From the NCBI GenBank assembly GCA_963784995.1, contig CAWATZ010000013.1, positions 1,178,001 through 1,242,000 of the forward strand: a stretch of DNA of 64,000 nt, given 5' to 3'. Source of the DNA: CAWATZ01 sp963784995 (lineage in GTDB: Bacteria; Planctomycetota; Planctomycetia; Gemmatales; Gemmataceae). The position numbers and the translations under genes were made by a program. Shown piece by piece: positions 9,350 to 19,182 of this stretch. Within the stretch, counting starts at the first letter, position 1; each line of letters begins with the position of its first letter. A model generated the notes under the pieces. It did no database searches and was not told the origin of the DNA. It saw nothing but the letters and a program-made list of their open reading frames with translations.

Positions 9350-12300
9350 ATGACCGAGCGTGACATCTTCCTGGCCTTGCTGGATCTTCCGGACCCGGCC
9401 GACCGCGCCGCCTTCCTGGCCAGGGCCTGCGCCGGGGACGCCACGTTGCGTGGGCGGGTCGAGAGCCTGCTCCGCTCCCACGACAACGCCGGCAGTTTTC
9501 TCGGCAGCCCCGTGCTGCCGCTCGTGCCGCCCGACGTGGACGAAACCCAGGTCTTGGCTGCCCAATCGGTTGCGGACGAGCGTGCGGCTGCCGCTGGCAA
9601 CGACCTCTCCTTCCTGGCCGCGTCCAAACGTCCCGATTCGCTCGGCCGGCTGGGGCACTACGAGGTGCTTGAAGTCCTCGGCCAGGGCGGCTTCGGCATC
9701 GTCTTCCGTGCCTTCGACGAGTCGCTGCAGCGCGTGGTCGCGATCAAGGTGCTGGCCCCGGAACTGGCCGCCACCTCTCCGGCCCGCAAACGCTTTCTGC
9801 GCGAGGCCCGGTCGTCGGCCCGGGTGAAGCACGAGAACGTCGTCGGGGTGTATGCGGTCGAGGAAGAGCCGCTGCCGTACCTGGTGATGGAGTTCGTCCC
9901 AGGCGAAACCCTGCAGCAACGGCTCGATCGGACGGGCCCTCTGGAAGCGGCGGAGGTCGTCCGGCTGGGCCGGCAGATCGCCGAGGGGTTGGCCGCCGCC
10001 CACGCCACCGGTCTGATTCACCGCGACATCAAGCCGGGCAACATCCTGATCGAGGCCGGTCCCCAGCCGCACGTCAAGATCACCGACTTCGGGCTGGCCC
10101 GTGCGGCCGACGACGCCAGCTTGAGCCAGTCCGGGATTCATCGCGGGCACGCCGCTGTACATGGCCCCGGAACAGGCCAGCGCGGACACGCTGGACCATC
10201 GGGCCGACCTGTTCAGCCTGGGCAGCGTCCTGTACGCCACGTGTACGGGCCGGCCGCCGTTCCGGGCCCCGACCACGCTGGCGGTCCTCAAACGGGTGGC
10301 CGAGGATACGCCCCGGCCGATTCGTGAGATCATCCCCGAAGTGCCGCAGTTCTTGTGCGACCTCATCTCCCGGCTGCACGCCAAGAAGCCCGAGGATCGG
10401 ATTGCCACGGCCGGGGAGGTGGCGGATCTGTTAGGGCGTGGCCTGGCGGCGATGCAACGTCCAGGGAATGTCGCGGCGACGGCGGAGGGGAGCAAGCCGC
10501 AGCCCCAAAACGTCCCAGAAGCGGCAAAGGCTCCACCGTCGCGTTTCCGCGCTGGCCGCTGGGCTGCTGCCGTGGCCGGGCTGCTGCTGCTTCTGGGCGG
10601 CCTCGGTTTCACGGAAGCGACCGGCGTCACCGACGTCCGTGGCACGGTCATTAGGCTGTTTTCGCCGGAGGGGACGCTGGTCGTCGAGGTCGATGACCCC
10701 GCTGTCAGCATCAAGATCGATGGGTCGGACCTGGTCATCACGGGAGCGGGAACCAAGGAGATCCGCCTGAAGCCCGGAAAGTACACGGTTGAGGCCAGCA
10801 AGGACGGCAAGGTCGTGAGCCGGGAGCTGGTGGCCGTGACGACCAACGGCCGGCAGGTCGTGCGGGTCAGCCAGGAGGCGGTAACCGTCGCCAAGGCCGC
10901 CGAGGAGAAGGACGACCCCGACCGCCGGGCCGCGGAGTACGTGCTGTCCATCGGCGGAACCGTTCGCATAGGCCAGGACCGCGCCGTCCGAGCGGTCGCC
11001 GAACTGCCCCAGGGGCGCTCCGGCTGACGTACGTCGGTTTGATGTACAAAAAGCAGGTGGTGACGGACGCTGGGTTGGCCGTTTTCAAAGACTGCAAGGA
11101 CCTGGCGGAAGTCGATGTCGCATACGCCACGCAAGTGACGGACGCCGGTGTGTCCTGCTTCAAAAACTGCAAGCAGCTGCGGTATCTTAACCTGGGTGGC
11201 ACGCAAGTTACGGACGCGGGGCTGGCCCACTTCAAGGACTGCAAGGACCTGGATTTCCTCGTCCTCGACGGCACGCAGGTGACGGACAAGGGTTTGGCCC
11301 ACTTCAAGGACTGCAAGAGCGTGACGTGGCTCCAGCTGGCCGACATGCCGCACGTGACGGACGCCGGGCTGGCCGTCTTCAAGGACTGCAAGGACCTGAA
11401 GCGACTCCGCCTGGGCCAAACACCGGTCACGGACGCGGGGCTGGCCTTCCTCGCCGGGAGGGACCAGCTGATCGAACTGACACTCGGCAAGACGCAGGTG
11501 ACCAGAAAGGGCATCGAGGAGCTGGCGAAGAAACTGCCAAAGTGCAAGATCGAGTGGGCTGGCCTCGCGATCGAGACCAGGGTCGGTTTTGACCCGTCCT
11601 CCGACAAGGACGTCAAGCGGATCGCCGCACTTCCTGCTGCCGAACAGGTCGAGGAAGTGCGCAAGGAGCTGAAGCGGCGCAATCCGGACTTTGATGGGAC
11701 GCTCACCCCCACGATCGAGGACGACGTGGTGACGGGACTGGCGTTCTCGACGGAACAGGTGAGCGACGTCTCGCCGGTGCGTGCCTTGACCAAGTTAAAG
11801 AACCTCAAATGCGCCCTGGGATGCTGAGCGATCTGTCGCCGCTCAAGGGCCTGAAGCTGGCGACGCTCGATTTGCCCGGCACACAGGTGTCCGATCTGTC
11901 ACCCCTCCAGGGCATGGCGCTCACGTCCCTGAACTTGCACACGTGCCGTCAGGTCCGGGACCTGACGGCGCTCAAGGGCATGCCGCTGACGTCCCTGAAC
12001 ATTCATGACGGCCCCAAGGTCGAGGACTTTTCGCCGCTGAAGGGCCTGCCGCTCACCGAGCTGTGGGCGGGCGGCAACCTGGTGCGCGACCTGTCGCCGC
12101 TCAAGGGCCTGCCGCTCACTTCGCTGGTCCTCAGTCATTGCTCCCAGGTCGAGGATCTTTCGCCGCTCAAGGGCCTGTCGCTCACCATGCTCTGCGTTGA
12201 TGACACTCCGGTCCGGGACCTGGAGCCGCTGAAGGACATGCCGCTGAAGAAGTTGTACGTGGACAACCCCGGGGTCACCGACCTGAAACCTCTGCAAGCC

Positions 12301-12465
12301 CTGCAGCTGGAAGACATCCGCCTGACCCCCAAGAACGTCACCCAGCAGAGTCTGGACATTCTCCGCAAGATGAACAGCCTCAAGACCATCGGCCTCAGTC
12401 ATTACAAAGCCTGGCCGGCGGCGGAGTTCTGGGAGCGCTGCGACAAGGGGGAGTTCAAGGAGTAG
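9350..12465 (+). pseudogene. Ser/Thr protein kinase with leucine-rich repeats, broken by three frameshifts
   Basis: About 1,035 codons in four frames: 9350-10138, 10138-11013, 11013-11815 and 11815-12465. Start 9350 (MTERDIFLALL) is the family start; the frame is open to 9305. The kinase domain has GQGGFGIV near residue 110, AIKVL, HRDIKPGN near 222 and DFGLA. The first shift (extra base near 10138, GGGATTCATC) falls just before TPLYMAPEQ. The second frame finishes the kinase, then has a membrane helix (AAAVAGLLLLLGGLGF) and a beta domain. The second shift (11012-11015, GGGG short by one) joins LPQG to ALRLTYVGL and repeats of the type VTDAGLAHFKDCK. The third (11814-11816, CCC) joins KNLKCA to PGMLSDLSPLKG and repeats of the type DLSPLKGLPLTSL. 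Normally a receptor-like kinase with an external LRR sensor. Confidence 0.85.
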
Positions 12466-12530
12466 CAGGGCGGACGTTCCCGATGGTTGTCCGGAAGATT
12501 CACTCGCGGGTCGTTTGAGGCAAGAGAGCC

Positions 12531-14957
12531 ATGAACGAAAAGACCAGCATCGAAGCGGTCCCCGAGGACTGGACCGCCGCCCGAAACCGGACCAGGCCGC
12601 GTCCGGGGTGTCGGCCGAGATCACCAAAGCCTATGATTCCGCGACCAAACCGGAGGACACTCCGTCCGGACTGGCGCCGGCAAGCGAGCCGCCCGCGGGC
12701 GCAGACCGAGCAGCCCGTCCCCAATCGGCACAAAAGTCTGGCGTTCTTGGAGCCAGGGACGCAGCCCGGGTCGCTGGGCCGGCTTGGACATTTCGAGGTG
12801 CTGGAGCTGCTCGGCAAGGGCGGCTTCGGCATCGTGCTGAAGGCGTTCGACGACAAGCTGCAACGGCTGGCGGCCATCAAGGTGCTCGGCCCCCAGCTCA
12901 CCGGCAGCGCCACCGCACGCAGCCGCTTCGTCCGCGAAGCCCGCGCCGCCGCCGCCGTCAACAGCAAATACGTCGTCAGCACCTACGAAGTGTACGAGCA
13001 GCCGGTTCCCTACCTGGTCATGGAGTACGTGGCCGGCAAGTCCTTGCAGGAGCGTCTGGATCGACTGGAGCCCTTTGCCATCCGGGACATTCTGCGGATC
13101 GGAGCGGAAATCGCCGAGGGCCTGGCGGCGGCGCACCAGCAGGGTTTGATCCACCGCGACATCAAGCCGGCCAACATCCTCCTGGAAGGCGAGCCGGGAG
13201 CGTTAGCGACCGGAGAAAGGACTCCGGTCGCTAACGCTCCCGGCTCGCACCGAGTGAAGATCGCCGACTTCGGTCTGGCCCGGGCCGTGGACGACGTCGG
13301 CTTGACCCAGTCGGGCATGATCGCGGGGACGCCGCTGTTCATGTCGCCCGAACAGGCACGCGGCGAGCCGCTGGATCATCGCAGCGACCTGTTCAGCCTG
13401 GGCAGCGTCCTGTACGCCCTGTGTACCGGCCATTCACCCTTCCAGGCCCACAAGTCGCTCGGCGTCCTGAAGCGTGTGTGCGACGACACACCGAAGCCGA
13501 TCCGCGAGATCAACCCTGCTATCCCCGAAGCGCTGGCCGCTGTCATCAACCGGCTGCTCGTGAAAGATCCCGCCGGACGCTTTCAGACGGCGGCGGAAGT
13601 GGCCGAGCTGCTTTCGCAGCACCTGGCCCACCTGGACGACCCGTCGCTGCCGGCCCCACCCAGCTTACCCTTCGGCGGCGCAATCACGGACCAGGTGAAC
13701 CCGGCTTCGCCGCCCGCGAGGAAGACGTGGTTGCGGCGACGGCAGCTTCTGCTTGGGGTGGCGGCGTGCGTGCTGCTGGTTGCTGCCGGCAGCCTGCTCC
13801 CGTTGCTGCGTCCTCGTGACCCGTCCGGCCCGAATGCCCCAACGGGTCAACCCACCGTTCCCCTGGACCCACGGCTCCTGGCCGTGCTGCGGGGTAAGGA
13901 GCAACCCGCGGACAACGCCGAACGGCTGGAACTCGCCCGGCTCGCCTGCGACCACAAGCAGTTCGCGGGTGCCGCCCAGCTCTGGGCGGAGGCGCTGGCC
14001 AGCGACCCGAAACTCGGCGACGACCGCCAGGCCCAGCACCGCTATCACGCCGCCCGCGCCGCAGCCCTGGCCGCCGCCGGGCAGGACCAGGGGGAAGCGG
14101 CCCTCGACGATGACGCCAGGGCGAAACTCCGCCGGCAGGCCCTCGACTGGCTGAAGGCCGAACTGGAGGCCTGGGGCAAGCTCTTCCAGGCAAGCCCGAC
14201 CCAGGACCGGCCGGACATCGTGGCGCAAGTGAGTGGGTGGATGCGGGATGATGCCTTCGCCGGCATCCGCGATGCGGCAGCGCTGGACAGGCTGCCGGCG
14301 GAAGAACAGAAGGCCTTCGCCCGCTTGTGGGCCGAGGTGGGCGATGCGGAGACGTTCCTGGCGCTCCAATCCGGCGCGCCGCCGTTGCTCAAAACCGCCG
14401 CCCTTCAGGCGTGGCTGGGGCAGAAGGACGCCCTCGCCGCCACCCGCGACCGCGCACTCCGGTTCGCCAGGGACACCAAAGACCCGACGACGGCGGAGCG
14501 CACGGCCAAGATCTGCTGCCTGAGCCCGGCCGATGACGAGACCCACGAGGCCGCGCTCGTCCTCGCCCGGCGTGCGGTGGAACTCGGGAAACGGCACTTC
14601 TTCCTGGTCTACTTCCAGATGTGCCTGGGCATGGCCGAATACCGCTGCGGCCATTACCCGGACGCCGACGCGGCGCTGCTCGCCGCGGGGAAGCTCGGAA
14701 GCGACAACTACTACGTGTCGCGCACGACGCCGTTCTACCAGGCGATGAGCCTGTTTCGGCAGGGCCGGGAAGCCGAGGCGCGCCAACGGCTGGCCGAGGC
14801 CGTTGCCGGAATGAAGCCGCTCCCCGCCGACGAGAAGGACCTTCGGGTTGATCGCGTCAATGCCGACGACCTGATGCTGTGGCTGGCCTGCAAGGAAGCG
14901 CAGGCCTTGATGCGGCCCGAAACGATCCTGCCGCCGAGGGCGGAGAACGACAGGTGA
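12531..14957 (+). CDS. Ser/Thr protein kinase with C-terminal TPR-like region (copy 1)
   Basis: 808 aa. The kinase domain spans about residues 85-345: GKGGFGIV near 94, AIKVL, HRDIKPAN near 207, DFGLA near 245, and SPEQARGEPLDHRSDLFSLG. The loop between HRDIKPAN and DFG carries a 20-codon insertion (13189-13248) that is a palindrome. A single membrane helix follows at about 402-420 (LLLGVAACVLLVAAGSLL), then an alpha-helical TPR-like region to the end. The N-terminal ~55 residues disagree with the paralogue at 15219 between 12582 and 12698. In that stretch the other frame reads SAEITKAYDSATKPEDTP, matching the paralogue's SAEVTKAYESSTKPEDTP. Two compensating one-base indels (CCC at 12580, GGG at 12697) explain this. 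Probably a membrane receptor-type kinase. Confidence 0.88.
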   Translation: MNEKTSIEAVPEDWTAARNRTRPRPGCRPRSPKPMIPRPNRRTLRPDWRRQASRPRAQTEQPVPNRHKSLAFLEPGTQPGSLGRLGHFEVLELLGKGGFGIVLKAFDDKLQRLAAIKVLGPQLTGSATARSRFVREARAAAAVNSKYVVSTYEVYEQPVPYLVMEYVAGKSLQERLDRLEPFAIRDILRIGAEIAEGLAAAHQQGLIHRDIKPANILLEGEPGALATGERTPVANAPGSHRVKIADFGLARAVDDVGLTQSGMIAGTPLFMSPEQARGEPLDHRSDLFSLGSVLYALCTGHSPFQAHKSLGVLKRVCDDTPKPIREINPAIPEALAAVINRLLVKDPAGRFQTAAEVAELLSQHLAHLDDPSLPAPPSLPFGGAITDQVNPASPPARKTWLRRRQLLLGVAACVLLVAAGSLLPLLRPRDPSGPNAPTGQPTVPLDPRLLAVLRGKEQPADNAERLELARLACDHKQFAGAAQLWAEALASDPKLGDDRQAQHRYHAARAAALAAAGQDQGEAALDDDARAKLRRQALDWLKAELEAWGKLFQASPTQDRPDIVAQVSGWMRDDAFAGIRDAAALDRLPAEEQKAFARLWAEVGDAETFLALQSGAPPLLKTAALQAWLGQKDALAATRDRALRFARDTKDPTTAERTAKICCLSPADDETHEAALVLARRAVELGKRHFFLVYFQMCLGMAEYRCGHYPDADAALLAAGKLGSDNYYVSRTTPFYQAMSLFRQGREAEARQRLAEAVAGMKPLPADEKDLRVDRVNADDLMLWLACKEAQALMRPETILPPRAENDR
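12770..13640 (+). repeat. Kinase-domain half of a tandem gene duplication (partner 15470-16340)
   Basis: The kinase-domain DNA here and at 15470-16340 is nearly identical at a constant offset of 2,700 bases, including the embedded palindrome. Sequence around both start codons is also similar. Divergence begins after the kinase domain. This indicates a fairly recent tandem duplication or gene conversion. Confidence 0.85.
13189..13248. repeat. 60-bp palindrome inserted in frame in kinase copy 1
   Basis: The arms 13189-13215 and 13222-13248 (27 bp, core GAGCCGGGAGCGTTAGCGAC) are exact reverse complements around a 6-nt centre, AAAGGA. Its length of 60 bp is exactly 20 codons, so the reading frame is kept. 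It adds roughly residues 220-239 between HRDIKPANILLE and RVKIADFG. The kinase at 9350 has no such insert at this point. Confidence 0.92.
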
Positions 14958-14958
14958 G

Positions 14959-15054
14959 GACTCCGCCATGACCGAGCGCGACATCTTCCTGGCCTTGCTG
15001 GATCTGCCGGACCGAGCCGTCCGAACGGCGAGATCTTCGGGGCGAAGTGGGTGA
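14959..15054 (+). pseudogene. Remnant of a kinase gene start
   Basis: From 14959 to about 15012 the DNA closely copies the start of the kinase-LRR gene at 9341-9395: CTCCGCCATGACCGAGCG followed by the codons for DIFLALLDLPD. After 15 matching codons the frame runs into unrelated sequence and stops at 15054. It lies between the two duplicated kinase genes and looks like a scar of the rearrangement that duplicated them. Confidence 0.75.
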
Positions 15055-15218
15055 AGGCGGCGAGGACGCCGAATGGCACGGCGGCACGATCAAGCCCTGG
15101 TGAGTCTCGACCTTGAACGCCAGCCCGCTGATCCTCGGTGGAGTAGTCTCCGCCCTTGCCGGAGGGTACAATCGCTGACAAGAGTGTTCGATTGCGGGTA
15201 GATTGAGGAGAAAGAGTC

Positions 15219-18200
15219 ATGGTCGATAAGACCAGCGTCGAACCGATCTCCGAGCAACGGCCTGCCGCCCGACCGGCAAGCGGGTGCCCCGACCTGGCCG
15301 CGCCGTCTGCGTCAGCCGAGGTCACCAAAGCCTACGAATCCTCGACCAAGCCGGAAGACACTCCAATCCCACCGGCGCCGGCCAGCGAGCCGCCGGCGGT
15401 CGCGGCGGAGCAGTCCGTCCCCGTTCGGCACAAAAGTCTGACGTTCTTGCAGCCAGGCACGCGGCCCGGGTCGCTGGGCCGGCTGGGACATTTCGAGGTG
15501 CTGGAATTGCTCGGCAAGGGCGGCTTCGGCATCGTGCTGAAGGCGCTGGACGACAAGCTGCAACGGCTGGCAGCCATCAAGGTGCTCGGCCCCCAGCTCA
15601 CCGGCAGTGCCACCGCACGCAGCCGCTTCGTCCGCGAAGCCCGCGCTGCCGCCGCCGTCAACCACAAGTACGTCGTCAGCATCTACGAAGTGTATGAACA
15701 GCCCATTCCCTACCTGGTCATGGAGTACGTGGCCGGCAAGTCCTTGCAGGAGCGCCTCGATCAGCTCGAGCCCTTTGCCCCACGGGACATCCTGCGGATC
15801 GGCGCGGAAATCGCCGAGGGCCTGGCGGCGGCGCACCAGCAGGGGTTGATCCATCGGGACATCAAACCGGCCAACGTCCTCCTGGAAGGCGAGCCGGGAG
15901 CGTTAGCGACCGGAGAAAGGACTCCGGTCGCTAACGCTCCCGGCTCGCCCCGAGTGAAGATCGCCGACTTCGGTCTGGCCCGGGCCGTGGACGACGTCGG
16001 CTTGACGCAGTCGGGCATGATCGCCGGGACGCCGCTGTTCATGTCGCCCGAACAGGCACGCGGCGAGCCGCTGGATCATCGCAGCGACCTGTTCAGCCTG
16101 GGCAGCGTCCTGTACGCCCTGTGTACCGGCCATTCGCCTTTCCAGGCCCACAAGGCGCTCGGCGTCCTGAAGCGCGTCTGCGACGACACGCCGCGACCGA
16201 TCCGCGAGATCAACCCTGCCATCCCCGAGGCACTGGCCGCCGTCATCAACCGGCTGCTCGTCAAGGATCCCGCCGGACGCTTTCAGACGGCGGCGGCAGT
16301 GGCCGAGCTGCTCGCGGCGCACCTGGCCCACCTCGGCGATCCGGCGCTGCCCGCCCCATCCGTGGGGCATGCCAGCGGCGAAACCCCGGACCAGGTGCCA
16401 GCGGAATCGGCCCAGTCGAACGCAGTGCCGGCGCCCACCAAGAGGGCGCGGCCCGGGCGGAAATGGGTTATTGCGGCGGCGGCCTTGTTGCTTCCCGTGC
16501 TGGCTCTGACGTTGACAGAGACCGCCGGGGTAACCCATTGGTTCCGGGGTGGAAGGGCGCTGACCGACCCGGACACACCCGGCAGCGAGCCAACGGCCGC
16601 GGTGGCGAATCCAGAGACGCCGCTCGCCGTTGCTCCCCTCGCCTCCGTCCCGGCCGAGAAACCGCTCCCCCGCGCACAGGAGAAGCCGATCGAGAAGATA
16701 CCGCTGCCCCTTCCTGCCGCAACCGAAGACAATCCCTTCCAGAAAGCGAAGGTGGGCGACTGGGCCGAGTACAAGATGACCCAGGTAGGCAACGGCACGA
16801 AGATCGACGGCAAGATCAAGATGGAGGTTACCGCCAGGACCGAAAAAACGGCCAAGGTAAAGAGGACGCTCACAACTGCATTCGGCCAGAACATTGCCTA
16901 TCCCGAGCAGGAAATCGACCTGACCAAACCGTACGATCCGACGAACACGACGAACCTTCCCAGGGGAGCGGACGTCAAGGTCGAGAAAGGGGAGAGCGGC
17001 ACGGAGAAGATCAAATTCGGCGACAAGGAATACGAGACTTCCTGGGCGAAGAGGAAGGTGACGGCGAAGTTCAACGGCCGCGACCAGGAGGCCCATTTCA
17101 AGTACTGGACGTCCAGGAGCGGTCCACTCGGCGGACTGGTCAAGATGGAGACGACCACCGTCGTGACCATCGGAGCGAAGCCAACGGAAGCGAAAACGAC
17201 CCTGGAACTGACGCGCTCAGGAAGCAAGGTCCACCTGATCGAGGCTCGGAGTTCCGCGGGCCGGGGAGACTGGAACGCGGCCGTCGCCGCTTACGCCCGG
17301 TACTTCGCCGTGCAAGAGCTGGAGGACGGCGAAGTCGGCTTCGAGTACGCCACCGTGCTGCTGCTGGCGGGAGATCAACCGGGTTATCGCAACACGTGCG
17401 CCGAGATGCTGGCACACGGCGGCAAGCCCGACATCAGGCCCTACCACGTCGCCCGCGCCTGGACCCTGGCTCCCGACTCGGGCAAGGACACCGCGCTGGC
17501 CGGACAGAGGGCGGACAGCGAACTCAAGCGCTCCGGCAGGGAGTTCTGGTCGCTTACCGAGCAGGGAGCGCTGCTGTACCGTGCCGGCCGCTACGATGCG
17601 GTGGCGACCCTGCTGCAACAGAGTTTGAAGGCCGACAGCAGGCCCGACCGTGTGGTGCTGAACTGGCTCTGGCTGGCCCTGGTGGAGGAGCGCCGCGGGA
17701 AACCGGTCGAGGCGCTGGCCTGGCTGGAGAAGGCGACCAAGTGGCTGGAACGAAACCCCCGCATGCCGCCGGGGCCAAACGACACGAACGGGGTGCATCT
17801 GCACAACTGGCTGGAGGCCCAGGTCCTGCACCGCGAGGCCGAGCGGGCCCTGGCCCTTGCGAAGAGGGTTCCGGCACTGCTCCGGGGTGAGGACAAACCG
17901 AACGACAACGCCGAACGTCTGGCCTTCGCTCAGCTGACCCACGCTCACAAACACTTCGCCGCCGCTGCCAGGCTCTGGGCCGAAGCCCTGCAAGCCGATC
18001 CGAAAGTGGCTGAGGACCGGCAGAAGCAGCCCCGCTACAAAGCCGCCTGCGCCGCCGCCCTGGCCGTCGCCGGGCAAGGCAAGGAGGAGCCGCCGCTTGA
18101 CGATGCGGCGAAGACAAAACTCCGCGGTCAGGCCCTCGACTGGCTGAAGGCGGAACTGAATGCCTGGGACAGGCTCCTCGAATCCGGGCCGACCCAGGAT

Positions 18201-18371
18201 CGACCGACCGTGGAGCAGACCCTGAGTCACTGGCAGAAGGAGACCGACCTGGCGAGCATCCGCGACGAGGCCGCACTGGCGAAGCTGCCGGCGGAGGAAC
18301 AGAAGGCGTTCGCCCAGTTCTGGGCCGACGTGGCGGCGTTGCTGAAGAAGGTCAAGGAGAAGGCGAACTAG
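15219..18371 (+). CDS. Ser/Thr protein kinase with extracytoplasmic beta and TPR-like region (copy 2)
   Basis: 1,050 aa, with GAGGAGA upstream of the ATG. An acidic N-terminal linker (1-80) precedes the kinase domain at about 85-350: GKGGFGIV near 98, AIKVL, HRDIKPAN near 211, the palindrome-encoded insert at 224-243, and DFGLA near 249. A membrane helix follows at about 415-435 (WVIAAAALLLPVLALTL). Next are a Pro-rich spacer and a beta-type domain of about 170 residues starting NPFQKAKVGDWAEYKMTQ. The TPR-like C-terminal part (660-1050) is shared with copy 1. All catalytic residues (Lys, HRD, DFG) are present, so activity is plausible if the insert loops out. Probably a membrane sensor kinase. 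Confidence 0.9.
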   Translation: MVDKTSVEPISEQRPAARPASGCPDLAAPSASAEVTKAYESSTKPEDTPIPPAPASEPPAVAAEQSVPVRHKSLTFLQPGTRPGSLGRLGHFEVLELLGKGGFGIVLKALDDKLQRLAAIKVLGPQLTGSATARSRFVREARAAAAVNHKYVVSIYEVYEQPIPYLVMEYVAGKSLQERLDQLEPFAPRDILRIGAEIAEGLAAAHQQGLIHRDIKPANVLLEGEPGALATGERTPVANAPGSPRVKIADFGLARAVDDVGLTQSGMIAGTPLFMSPEQARGEPLDHRSDLFSLGSVLYALCTGHSPFQAHKALGVLKRVCDDTPRPIREINPAIPEALAAVINRLLVKDPAGRFQTAAAVAELLAAHLAHLGDPALPAPSVGHASGETPDQVPAESAQSNAVPAPTKRARPGRKWVIAAAALLLPVLALTLTETAGVTHWFRGGRALTDPDTPGSEPTAAVANPETPLAVAPLASVPAEKPLPRAQEKPIEKIPLPLPAATEDNPFQKAKVGDWAEYKMTQVGNGTKIDGKIKMEVTARTEKTAKVKRTLTTAFGQNIAYPEQEIDLTKPYDPTNTTNLPRGADVKVEKGESGTEKIKFGDKEYETSWAKRKVTAKFNGRDQEAHFKYWTSRSGPLGGLVKMETTTVVTIGAKPTEAKTTLELTRSGSKVHLIEARSSAGRGDWNAAVAAYARYFAVQELEDGEVGFEYATVLLLAGDQPGYRNTCAEMLAHGGKPDIRPYHVARAWTLAPDSGKDTALAGQRADSELKRSGREFWSLTEQGALLYRAGRYDAVATLLQQSLKADSRPDRVVLNWLWLALVEERRGKPVEALAWLEKATKWLERNPRMPPGPNDTNGVHLHNWLEAQVLHREAERALALAKRVPALLRGEDKPNDNAERLAFAQLTHAHKHFAAAARLWAEALQADPKVAEDRQKQPRYKAACAAALAVAGQGKEEPPLDDAAKTKLRGQALDWLKAELNAWDRLLESGPTQDRPTVEQTLSHWQKETDLASIRDEAALAKLPAEEQKAFAQFWADVAALLKKVKEKAN
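15889..15948. repeat. 60-bp palindrome inserted in frame in kinase copy 2
   Basis: The same 27-bp arms and 6-nt centre as at 13189-13248, at the same codon position. It was therefore present before the two kinase genes were duplicated, or was copied by conversion. Confidence 0.92.
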
Positions 18372-18502
18372 CCGCGGTCTGGCAGGAGTCAAGCTGCCGG
18401 CCTTGTGGCGGGAGTTCCAGAGCTTGCTGACGCTGGCCGCGGTCGGACGGGCCTGGTATCATGCGCGGTGGCCAGATTGATTCGGGACGTTGGGGGCGAG
18501 CC

Positions 18503-19174
18503 ATGCGCCGGCGCAAGCAGCGGATTCGCAAGGGGCTGGAGATCGACTTCGATCTGATCGACTCGGACATGGTGCGCTGGCACGTCATCTCGGACATTGT
18601 CTGGCACGAGGGTCCCAGGCCATTCCTGCTGTGGATGGACGGTGCGGACGAGGAAGACTGGACCGAGGAGAAGCAGCCCAGGGCCCACCTGATCAATCAC
18701 GTCATGGACACGGAGCGCGAACGGGCCGAGGGTCTCCGGATCATGCGCTTGCACCACTACAAGAGCTACGCCGACCTGGCCGAGCTGGCAGCGCGAAAGA
18801 GGGAAAAGGGAGCGTTCGTCATCCGCCGGCCCCCCGACGGAGGCTATCCCTATTACGTTTGCGAGGTCGAGGAGTCGCTCTGGCCCACCGGGCCGGCCGA
18901 CCCCGACTCCGTGGAAGTCTGCTGGGCGGTTTTCGACGGCTTCCGGATGACGCCGACATTCGAGGATGCGCTGCGCTTCAGCCACGACGAGGCCATCCGG
19001 CTGACGGTCCGCCTGATGGAGCTGCTGGGTTACGACATCCCTCCCAACGGCGGCCAGTATTTCGAGCCGGTGCGGCTCGACGTCGCCGAGGAGCTGCACG
19101 CCCGGACCTACCGCCGGCCCCGGCTGCTGCAACCCTTTTTCGACGTGCTTGTCAACCTGGAACGGGAGCCGTAG
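18503..19174 (+). CDS. Conserved hypothetical protein, partner of the TIGR02996-LRR gene
   Basis: 223 aa from the ATG at 18503 (GGGGGCGAG just upstream); the frame is open to 18461. I do not recognise the family. It starts with a strongly basic patch (MRRRKQRIRKG). An acidic, Trp-rich middle follows (LLWMDGADEEDWTEEKQ), then a region with charged helices and aromatic residues. There is no signal peptide or membrane helix, so it is probably cytoplasmic. The next gene begins 8 bases after the stop, implying one transcript. Confidence 0.75.
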   Translation: MRRRKQRIRKGLEIDFDLIDSDMVRWHVISDIVWHEGPRPFLLWMDGADEEDWTEEKQPRAHLINHVMDTERERAEGLRIMRLHHYKSYADLAELAARKREKGAFVIRRPPDGGYPYYVCEVEESLWPTGPADPDSVEVCWAVFDGFRMTPTFEDALRFSHDEAIRLTVRLMELLGYDIPPNGGQYFEPVRLDVAEELHARTYRRPRLLQPFFDVLVNLEREP

Positions 19175-19182
19175 AGCCGACC

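Noticed and set aside
9047..11419. 790-codon minus-strand frame opposite the kinase-LRR gene
   Set aside because: Continuous only because the opposite strand codes in other frames; its repeats mirror the LRR units of the real gene.
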